This document shows, piece after piece, positions 7,598-15,058 of a stretch of 64,000 bases of DNA; the stretch's first letter is position 1, and the number at the start of each line of letters is the position of its first letter. This stretch comes from Halocatena marina. GTDB taxonomy: Archaea; Halobacteriota; Halobacteria; Halobacteriales; Haloarculaceae. The translations under genes were made by a program, and so were the position numbers. Below the pieces are notes generated by a model. It made no database searches, was not told the DNA's origin, and saw nothing but the letters and a program-made list of their open reading frames with translations. The stretch is taken from positions 1,984,001 through 2,048,000 of the forward strand of contig NZ_CP109785.1 in assembly GCF_025913575.1 (NCBI RefSeq), given 5' to 3'.

Positions 7598-10084
7598 ATG
7601 GAGTACCACGAGACGGTGAATACACTGGAGCGATTGCGGAGGCTTCGGCCAAAGCTTGGGACCAGAACGACCGCTTCGCTGTTAGAGCATCTGGGCAACC
7701 CTCACGAAGGGATGGCTGCCATTCAGATCGCTGGCTCGAACGGGAAAGGGAGCACGGCCCGCGTCCTCGATCGCATCCTCCGAGAGGCAGGACTTAGTGT
7801 CGGTCTCTACACCTCACCGGATCTGAACGATTTCCGCGAACGAGTCCGCGTTCGTGGTCGGAACATTCCAAAAAGAGAGGTCGTACGGTTCGTCGAGGAG
7901 GCGTGGCCGTATATCGTTGATCGGGCTGTCGAGGGAGACGGCCCGACGTTTTTCGAAGTGTGTACTGCGCTTGCACTCTGGCATTTTGACCGCGAAAACG
8001 TGGATTGTGCGGTTCTTGAGGTCGGGATCGGTGGCAGGTACGACGCGACGAGCGTCGTTGATCCCGTAGCGGCAGCGGTCACGAGTGTCAGCCTCGAACA
8101 CACCGACATTCTCGGCTCGACCGTTGAGGAAATCGCCCGAGACAAGGCACAAGTCGCACCCACTGATGCGCCGCTCGTGACCGGTGCAACGGGGCGAGCG
8201 CTCGAAACGATTCGGGAGGAGGCCGACGTGCTGACGGTCGGCTCGACGCGTGTGGACAGCTCTGTAGCGGATCGTGAAACGGTCCACGATCCGGAGTCAG
8301 GCCCCGACATCGGCGTCACCGAGGGTGAGATGGTGTCGTCGTCGATGGCGGCGGTTTCGGTTGATGGACCTGACTGGAGAGTCGAGAGTCGGACACCGCT
8401 GCTCGGTCAATATCAAGCGGTCAACATCGGCATTGCCGGCACGCTCGCCAGACAAGTTGCTGATGTGACCGAGCACGATATCGCGGCGGGCATCCGGAAC
8501 GTTCACTGGCCGGGACGGTTCGAGGTGATGGACGACACGCCGCTCACGGTGCTCGATGGCGCGCACAACCCCGATGCGTGCGCAAAGCTCTCGACGGTGC
8601 TCAAACGCTTCGACTACGACGATCTGTCCCTCGTGTTCGGCGCGATGCGCGATAAGGACCATCAGGCGATGTGTCGCTCGCTCCCGTCTGCCGATCGGGT
8701 GTTCCTCGCCGAACCCGCCGTGAATCGCGCGGAGGATACTGCTGTCCTCTCGACAGTCTTTGAAAGAGAGACTGACGGAACGGTTGAACAGTGTGGATCC
8801 GTCCTCGGTGCAGTCGATCGGGCACTCCAGCAAGCTAATGTGGCGGATTGCGTCGTGATAGCGGGATCGTTGTACACCGTCGCAGAGGCGCGAGATCGCT
8901 GGACTCGGGCACCGATTCCCACACAGACCGACACGACAGCGCGCGCTCGATCCGTCGTGCGAGCTGCCGACGTGCCTGCAGCGGAGCGTCCAGCGCCCGA
9001 CCAGATGGTTCACCGGACGATCCGGTTTCATGCTCGGCGTGAACAGGCCACGTTGTTGCGGACAACGATGCTCTCGCTGGGCGGTACCTGTTCTGTCTCC
9101 GAGATCGCCGCAGACGAGCACATTGACGTCGTCATGACGGGAACGCTGGCGCAGTTCAGAGACCTCATTCGCCAACTGCGCGGCCAGAGCGAATTCAATC
9201 ACATTGCCTCGCAGTTGAACCACGCGCTCGGGATCGAAACGAACGGAAAGGACGAATCGTCCTGTGACTACCCATGGGAGAACGGCACGGCGGTGATGGG
9301 CATTTTGAACGTCACACCAGACAGCTTCCACGACAGCAGCGAGTCAGTTGAAGCCGCCTGTGCCCGCGCTGAAGAGATGGTTGCTGCAGGCGCTGACATA
9401 CTGGATATCGGTGCTGAATCGACGAGGCCAGGAGCAGATCCAGTCACAGCCGAGGAGGAACGCGAGCGACTGCTTCCGGTCCTTGATCGGCTCACCGACA
9501 GCACTGCGATGATTTCCGTCGATACGCGCAAGCCTGCGGTTGCCGAAGCCGCGCTTGAGGCTGGTGTCGAGATGATCAACGACGTCTCCGGCCTTGCTGA
9601 CGCAGCAATGCGCAGCGTTGTTGCGGAGTGGGACGTACCGGTGGTCGTGATGCACAGTCTCTCGACGCCAGTCGATCCAAAGCAACAGTACTCATACGGC
9701 GATGTCGTTGACGACGTGCTTTCGGAACTCACCGAACGCGTCTTACTCGCCGAGCGAGCGGGCATCGACCGTTCTCGTGTCGTCGTGGATCCCGGACTTG
9801 GGTTCGGTAAGCGCGCCACAGAGAGCTTCGAGTTGCTCGACCGACTTGACGAATTCAGCGCCCTCGGAACGCCGATCATGGTTGGTCATTCGCACAAATC
9901 GATGTTCGAACACGCCGGCTGTGGTCCTGACGAACGACTCGCGCCGACGATTGCTGCGACGACGCTGGCCACAGAACGCGGTGCGGACATCGTCCGCGTC
10001 CACGATGTTGCGCCGAACGCTGCTGCTGTTGCTACCGCCGAACGGACCACGCGTACTGATCACTCATCTGACCCCAGTTTGTGA
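7598..10084 (+). CDS. folCP: Bifunctional dihydrofolate synthase / dihydropteroate synthase (FolC-FolP fusion)
   Basis: An 828-residue fusion. Residues 1 to about 430 are the Mur-ligase-like folylpolyglutamate/dihydrofolate synthase, with the ATP loop GSNGKGST near 44-51 and TSPDLNDFRERVR. Residues from about 560 form dihydropteroate synthase, with the signatures GILNVTPDSFHD and DIGAESTRPGA. The linker region (about 445-555) carries the haloarchaeal fusion insert. A FolC-FolP fusion of this type has been shown in Haloferax volcanii to make dihydrofolate. It supplies the folate needed by the neighbouring formyl-THF ligase and the GcvT-type dehydrogenase. The ATG at 7598 follows a TATA-like box by about 29 bases. 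Confidence 0.95.
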   Translation: MEYHETVNTLERLRRLRPKLGTRTTASLLEHLGNPHEGMAAIQIAGSNGKGSTARVLDRILREAGLSVGLYTSPDLNDFRERVRVRGRNIPKREVVRFVEEAWPYIVDRAVEGDGPTFFEVCTALALWHFDRENVDCAVLEVGIGGRYDATSVVDPVAAAVTSVSLEHTDILGSTVEEIARDKAQVAPTDAPLVTGATGRALETIREEADVLTVGSTRVDSSVADRETVHDPESGPDIGVTEGEMVSSSMAAVSVDGPDWRVESRTPLLGQYQAVNIGIAGTLARQVADVTEHDIAAGIRNVHWPGRFEVMDDTPLTVLDGAHNPDACAKLSTVLKRFDYDDLSLVFGAMRDKDHQAMCRSLPSADRVFLAEPAVNRAEDTAVLSTVFERETDGTVEQCGSVLGAVDRALQQANVADCVVIAGSLYTVAEARDRWTRAPIPTQTDTTARARSVVRAADVPAAERPAPDQMVHRTIRFHARREQATLLRTTMLSLGGTCSVSEIAADEHIDVVMTGTLAQFRDLIRQLRGQSEFNHIASQLNHALGIETNGKDESSCDYPWENGTAVMGILNVTPDSFHDSSESVEAACARAEEMVAAGADILDIGAESTRPGADPVTAEEERERLLPVLDRLTDSTAMISVDTRKPAVAEAALEAGVEMINDVSGLADAAMRSVVAEWDVPVVVMHSLSTPVDPKQQYSYGDVVDDVLSELTERVLLAERAGIDRSRVVVDPGLGFGKRATESFELLDRLDEFSALGTPIMVGHSHKSMFEHAGCGPDERLAPTIAATTLATERGADIVRVHDVAPNAAAVATAERTTRTDHSSDPSL

Positions 10085-10319
10085 TCGACTGCCAAAGAAA
10101 CACAACATGAATTCTATAATACATTATGTGGGAGAATTCGACGAAGATATACTACTTCAAAGACATGTTTCGAGGAGCACGGCAGTCGATATCCACTGAT
10201 TCACAAGCAGGTGTATACGGGATTCACGACGTGCTGTTTGGCCAATGTTGCTTGACGCATAGCATTCGATCGATCCGTCCTATCGCTCATTTTCTAACAG
10301 AGTTGTCAGTTATGGATCC

Positions 10320-10327
10320 CTTTATTA
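10320..10327 (+). promoter_or_regulatory. TATA-like box upstream of DMGDH-like gene
   Basis: Reads ctttatta. Transcription would begin near 10350, about 90 bases before the dehydrogenase ATG, so this gene should have a real 5' leader, unlike most of its neighbours. Confidence 0.4.
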
Positions 10328-10356
10328 CTCGGCGCGTTCCTCAACAGTAGACAAGC

Positions 10357-10443
10357 ATGAAATTGACAGACATAGCCGTGAGAGCGAGCGTGAATCGGTC
10401 CAAGAGATGGCATCAGTTCAGTACCTGCGTGGGTGATCATTGA
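10357..10443 (+). CDS. Possible 28-residue leader ORF overlapping the DMGDH-like start
   Basis: An ATG at 10357, the first after the predicted transcription start, opens a 28-codon frame beginning MKLTDIAVRAS. Its TGA at 10441-10443 overlaps the dehydrogenase ATG at 10443 (TGATG). The overlap is the geometry of translational coupling. The peptide has no recognised family, and an overlap of this kind can arise by chance. Confidence 0.3.
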   Translation: MKLTDIAVRASVNRSKRWHQFSTCVGDH

Positions 10444-12980
10444 TGGCATCGGATTCCAGTGACAGCGGTGTCCCATCGCACGCGAAAACGGTCATTCTCG
10501 GGGCCGGAATCGTCGGAAACAGCCTCGCCTATCACCTCGCAGAACAGGGCCGGAAGGATATCCTCCTCGTCGATAAGGGACCACTGCCGGACCCGGGTGG
10601 CTCGACGGGCCACGCATCGAACTTCCTCATGCCCGTCGAACATTCGAAAGAGATGACCCACCTTACTCAGGAGTCCATCGAGCAGTACAGAGAGATGGAC
10701 ACGTTCAACGAGAGCGGGGGTATCGAGGTCGCACGCACAGAAGAACGGATGGCCGAAAATCGACGTCGTCTGCAGTCGGCTAAGGCGTGGGGCGAACCAG
10801 CAGAGTTGTTGTCGCCCGAAGACGTCGAGGAGTTGGTTCCCTACATCAACACCGACCTCATCAAAGGTGGTTTCTACACAGAGGGGGCTGGTGTCTGTGA
10901 CCCACTCCGTGCCGGTGAGGTGATGCGGGCTCGGGCCAAGGACAAAGATGCACTCACCGTTTCGCCGAACACTACTGTCCTCGACATCCACGTCGAGCAC
11001 GGCGAGATTCAGTCGGTCGAAACCGATCGTGGGACGGTCACTGCCGACGAGGTCGTCATCGCATCCGGACTCTGGAGTCCGAAGCTCGCGGAGATGGCTG
11101 GCGTCGAAATTCCGCTCACGCCAGCAGTACACCAGATGATTAGTGTGGGTCCCATCTCGTTGCTCGAAGAAGACGAGGGCGAGATCAACTATCCAGTCGT
11201 TCGTGACATGGACACTCAGATGTACGAACGCCCGAGCGGCAACGATCTCGAGGTCGGTTCCTACCAACACCGACCGATCCTCTGGGATGTCGATGACATT
11301 CCATCGATCGAGGAGGCACCGCTGTCGCCAACCCAGCCGCCGCTCACTGATGACGCCTTCGAGAAATCGATGGCGGACGCACTTGAGTTGATGCCAGAGG
11401 TCCTCGATGATCCTGAAGCAGGTATTCGCCACGAGATTGACGGCCTATTGTCGGTGACACCGGACGGTATGCCACTCCTCGGACCGATGCAAGCGGTCGA
11501 TGGCCTGTGGTCCTGTGCGGCGATCTGGATCAAAGAAGCGCCTGCAATCGGCGAAGAGGTGGCAAAGTGGATGACGCGGGGCTATCCCGATATCGACCTC
11601 CACAGCTCGAACATCAACCGCTTTTTCGAGTACGGAACGTCGCGGACGTTCGTCAAAGAGCGAGCGCACGAGGGATTCCAGAAGATCTACGGCATCGTTC
11701 ACCCGGTCGAGCAGTGGCAGTCCTCGCGTCCCCTTCGGACGAGTGCCTTCTACACCAGACAAGACGAACTGGACGCGCGCTTTTTCGAAGCCGCTGGGTG
11801 GGAGCGCCCACAGTGGTTCGAGTCCAACGAGGACCTCGTCGATCAGTACGCAGACGAGATAGCAGATCTGCGCCGGTCCAACGAGTGGGATTCTCGTTGG
11901 TGGTCTCCGATCATCCTCGGCGAACACCTTCACATGCGCGAGAACGTCGGCATGATCGGCGATATGGGCTTTACCATCTTCGATCTCGTGGGACCGGGTG
12001 CGACGGAGTACGCCGAGAAGATGGCAGTCGGCCGCATGGATGTCGATGTCGGAAAGTCGGTGTACACACCCATTCTCGATGAGAACGGTGGCTTCCGCTC
12101 GGATCTCTCGGTCGTTCGCGTTGAGGAGGATCGCTACCGTGTCATCACTGGGGGGGGCATGGGTGGAGCGGACAAGCAGTGGTTCAGCCAACACCTTCCG
12201 GAGGATGGCTCAGTGCATATCGACGACCAGACCTCTGCACTCTGTACGCTGGGTGTCTGGGGACCAGATGCACGAGACGTCCTCGATTCGGTGGCTGAAG
12301 AGGATGTGTCCCACGAAGCATTCCCACCGTACACGGCCCAGGAAATTACTATCGGCGAGGTAGACACGTGGGCGCTGCGGATCTCCTACGTCGGAGAGCG
12401 CGGGTGGGAGCTGTACGCACCGATGGAACAGGGCCAGCGTCTCTGGGACATCATCTGGGAGGCTGGTCAGGAGTACGACGTTCGTCCCGTCGGCATGGGC
12501 GTCTACGGCACGACCGGACGGATGGAGAAGGGCTATCGCCTCTATGGTCACGAACTCGAACTCGAATACAATCCGGCAGAGGCCGGTCTCACCTTCCACG
12601 GCGTCAAAGACGCAGACTTCATCGGCAAGGAAGCCTACGCAACGGCCATCGAATCGGAGAACACTGCTACGCTCTGTACGCTCTCGGTTGATGACCACGC
12701 GCCCAACGGGGGTGAGCGGCGCTTCATGCTGGGTGGCGAGCCCATTCTCGCAGACGGCGACGTGATCGTCGACGAAGAGGGGCGACGATCGTACGTCACG
12801 AGCGCTGGCACCGGACCGAGCGTCGGCAAACACCTGCTGATGAGCTATCTTCCGCCCGAATACGCAACCGAGGGTCAGCAGCTGTCGGTCGAGTACTTCG
12901 GCCAGCAGTACCCGGTTACCGTCGAAGTCGCCGGAAGCCGGCCACTGTTCGACCCGAACAACGAGCGCATCCGCAGCTAA
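10443..12980 (+). CDS. Dimethylglycine/sarcosine dehydrogenase-like FAD and folate-binding protein
   Basis: An 845-residue flavoprotein. The N-terminal DAO-type FAD domain shows GAGIVGNS (about 18-25) and GSTGHASN (about 53-60), whose His is at the usual covalent-FAD position of dimethylglycine dehydrogenases. A bridging FAO_M region (about 385-440) follows. The C-terminal half is a GcvT/aminomethyltransferase domain with a final barrel (about 450-840), which holds tetrahydrofolate and captures the released formaldehyde as methylene-THF. The ATG at 10443 is chosen over the preceding TTG. EtfB and EtfA follow directly and are the normal electron acceptors for such dehydrogenases. Sarcosine, dimethylglycine or a related N-methyl compound are possible substrates; the sequence does not decide between them. 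Confidence 0.9.
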   Translation: MASDSSDSGVPSHAKTVILGAGIVGNSLAYHLAEQGRKDILLVDKGPLPDPGGSTGHASNFLMPVEHSKEMTHLTQESIEQYREMDTFNESGGIEVARTEERMAENRRRLQSAKAWGEPAELLSPEDVEELVPYINTDLIKGGFYTEGAGVCDPLRAGEVMRARAKDKDALTVSPNTTVLDIHVEHGEIQSVETDRGTVTADEVVIASGLWSPKLAEMAGVEIPLTPAVHQMISVGPISLLEEDEGEINYPVVRDMDTQMYERPSGNDLEVGSYQHRPILWDVDDIPSIEEAPLSPTQPPLTDDAFEKSMADALELMPEVLDDPEAGIRHEIDGLLSVTPDGMPLLGPMQAVDGLWSCAAIWIKEAPAIGEEVAKWMTRGYPDIDLHSSNINRFFEYGTSRTFVKERAHEGFQKIYGIVHPVEQWQSSRPLRTSAFYTRQDELDARFFEAAGWERPQWFESNEDLVDQYADEIADLRRSNEWDSRWWSPIILGEHLHMRENVGMIGDMGFTIFDLVGPGATEYAEKMAVGRMDVDVGKSVYTPILDENGGFRSDLSVVRVEEDRYRVITGGGMGGADKQWFSQHLPEDGSVHIDDQTSALCTLGVWGPDARDVLDSVAEEDVSHEAFPPYTAQEITIGEVDTWALRISYVGERGWELYAPMEQGQRLWDIIWEAGQEYDVRPVGMGVYGTTGRMEKGYRLYGHELELEYNPAEAGLTFHGVKDADFIGKEAYATAIESENTATLCTLSVDDHAPNGGERRFMLGGEPILADGDVIVDEEGRRSYVTSAGTGPSVGKHLLMSYLPPEYATEGQQLSVEYFGQQYPVTVEVAGSRPLFDPNNERIRS

Positions 12981-13053
12981 GAGAAGCATCCACAACCACT
13001 GGGATCGACTCGAACGTGATCAGATCCTTTACACCAACCTATACGAGAACACC

Positions 13054-13815
13054 ATGGAAGTGCTAGCCTGCATCAAGCGGGTACCGGATACCGGATCGAG
13101 AATTGTACTGACAGAAGACAAACAAGATATCGACACCAGCAATCTCGGGTTCACGATGAGCCCGCACGAAGAATGTGCGGTTGAGGCTGCTATCGAGTTG
13201 ACCCAGAGCCACGGTGGGACGGCAACAGCGTTGACACTCGGCCCAGACGAGGCGACCGAGCAAGTCCGAACCGCATTGGCAATGCAAGCCGACGAGGCAG
13301 TGCTGCTGGAAACTGATGGAAGCGAGTGGGGCGCTATCGATACTGCCCAAGCCATCGCCGAGCACGTCCGCAATCGAGACGAAGAACTCGATCTGCTCCT
13401 GTTCGGTAATGAGTCCGCAGACGCAGGGAACTACCAGGTCGGTGTCCGCGTTGCTCACGAACTCGATCTCCCTTGCGTGACCGGCATCAAATCCCTCACA
13501 GTTGAAGACGGAACGGCCATCGCAAAACGAGAAGTATCCGGGGGCTCAGAGGTGTACGAGGTGGAGCTTCCGGCAGTGATATCCGTGAAAGAAGGATTGA
13601 ACGAGCCTCGCTATCCGTCGATACGCTCAAAGATGGCGGCACAACGTCACGACGTCGAGCGGAGCGAACCGGAGCGGACTGCTGCTGTCGGTCTCGAAAA
13701 GATTCGTCTCGAAACGCCAGAGCAATCAGAAGGCTCCGCCGAGATACTCGGAGAAGGACCCGAGGCAGTGGACAACGTCATGGAAGTACTATCCAACGAT
13801 TTGGAGGTGCTCTGA
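13054..13815 (+). CDS. etfB: Electron transfer flavoprotein beta subunit
   Basis: A 253-residue EtfB with the typical N-terminus (MEVLACIKRVPDTG) and an AMP/nucleotide-binding fold including GNESADAGNYQVG (about 115-127). With EtfA it forms the soluble FAD-carrying dimer that takes electrons from flavin dehydrogenases and passes them to a membrane quinone reductase. It lies 73 bases after the DMGDH-like gene and 2 bases before etfA. A weak box (ctttaca, 13027-13033) precedes the ATG. The likely donor is the DMGDH-like protein upstream. Confidence 0.94.
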   Translation: MEVLACIKRVPDTGSRIVLTEDKQDIDTSNLGFTMSPHEECAVEAAIELTQSHGGTATALTLGPDEATEQVRTALAMQADEAVLLETDGSEWGAIDTAQAIAEHVRNRDEELDLLLFGNESADAGNYQVGVRVAHELDLPCVTGIKSLTVEDGTAIAKREVSGGSEVYEVELPAVISVKEGLNEPRYPSIRSKMAAQRHDVERSEPERTAAVGLEKIRLETPEQSEGSAEILGEGPEAVDNVMEVLSNDLEVL

Positions 13816-13817
13816 CC

Positions 13818-14783
13818 GTGATCCTCAGCTTAATCGAACACGAAGACGGCACGCCGAGCGACGTGTCGCTCCAGATGCTCACGTTGGCTCGTGACATCGC
13901 CGAACAAACAGATTCGTCGCTAGCTGCCATCGTGTTTGATGATGGAGACGCTGTGACCGACGCGGTAGCCACACAGGGCGTCGAAGATGTCTACAGCGTC
14001 ACCCACGACCGCCTCGACGTGTATGCGCCAGAGGCGTGGGCCGAAAGCGTCGACCAGCTCGTCGAAGAACTCGACCCGGAGGCTGTTCTGGCTGCTGGTA
14101 CCGATCGTGGTCACGAGGTTTTGGCACACGTCGTCGCCAGACGTGATCTACCGATGGCCGCAAACTGCACCGAAGTGGACGCTGGCGATGCCTACGAAGT
14201 GACGCGACAACGCTGGGGTGGCAGCCTCATCGAACACGCTCGATTCGATAGCGGGATGCCGGTGCTCACGACCGCAGCACACGAGATAGCCGCAGAACCA
14301 GCCACCGAGGCAGCCGACGTGACGACCCACGATTTCACACCGACACTCGATGACGACGACTTCCGTGTCCGCGTCTCACGACGGGAAGAGTCCGATGCAG
14401 AGGGCATTCCGTTAGGAGAGGCCCGCATCGTCGTCGGTGGAGGCCGTGGCGTCGGAAGTAGCGAAGACTTTGATCAGTTAGAAGAGCTTGCAGAACTGCT
14501 CGGTGGGACGGTTGGCTCCTCGCGTGCCGCTGTCAACGAGGGATGGCGTCCCCACGACGACCAGATCGGCCTGACCGGTGCCAAGATCGCACCGAAGCTC
14601 TATGTCGCCTGTGGGATCAGCGGTGCGGTCCAGCATATGGTTGGCTGTAAGGGAGCGGACAACATTCTCGCAATCAACACAGATCCCGAAACGTCCATCA
14701 TCCAAAAAGGAGAGTACGCCGTCATCGGTGACCTCCACGAGGTCGTCCCAGCACTGAATGAGGCGATTCGGAATGGACAATGA
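13818..14783 (+). CDS. etfA: Electron transfer flavoprotein alpha subunit
   Basis: A 321-residue EtfA. The C-terminal FAD domain is complete, with GGRGVGSSEDF (about 214-224), GSSRAAVNEGW, GLTGAKIAPKLYVACGISG and the closing AINTDPETSI. It starts at GTG, two bases after the etfB stop, so the subunits are coupled. It binds the catalytic FAD of the heterodimer. The cluster DMGDH-like, EtfB, EtfA indicates oxidative demethylation feeding the respiratory chain. Confidence 0.94.
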   Translation: MILSLIEHEDGTPSDVSLQMLTLARDIAEQTDSSLAAIVFDDGDAVTDAVATQGVEDVYSVTHDRLDVYAPEAWAESVDQLVEELDPEAVLAAGTDRGHEVLAHVVARRDLPMAANCTEVDAGDAYEVTRQRWGGSLIEHARFDSGMPVLTTAAHEIAAEPATEAADVTTHDFTPTLDDDDFRVRVSRREESDAEGIPLGEARIVVGGGRGVGSSEDFDQLEELAELLGGTVGSSRAAVNEGWRPHDDQIGLTGAKIAPKLYVACGISGAVQHMVGCKGADNILAINTDPETSIIQKGEYAVIGDLHEVVPALNEAIRNGQ

Positions 14784-15058
14784 GAGCGAACGCTTGAAAG
14801 GACCTGAAGATTCATTCGGTGGACTGTGACATATTTCGAGTAATCTCATCTCCGTCTATCTCAGCGGATGTCATCTCATTCTGATCGTTCGATCTTATTC
14901 CGGTTCGTTGCCCTCGATTCGTATTCGTTGTCGATATCGATCTCGCTGTTTCAAGAATGTGAGCCACGGGCCATCATTCCGTCACTCTTCTTCGCGTCGG
15001 TGAGAGTGGACCGTTCCATCGCCAAGATTGAACGTTCTGGGATTTGTACAGACAGGTA

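Noticed and set aside
8297..9331. 344-codon minus-strand frame inside the FolC-FolP fusion
   Set aside because: Antisense shadow of a gene with intact FolC and FolP motifs.
10437..11432. 331-codon minus-strand frame inside the DMGDH-like gene
   Set aside because: Antisense shadow; no recognisable domain, while the opposite strand encodes a continuous flavoprotein.
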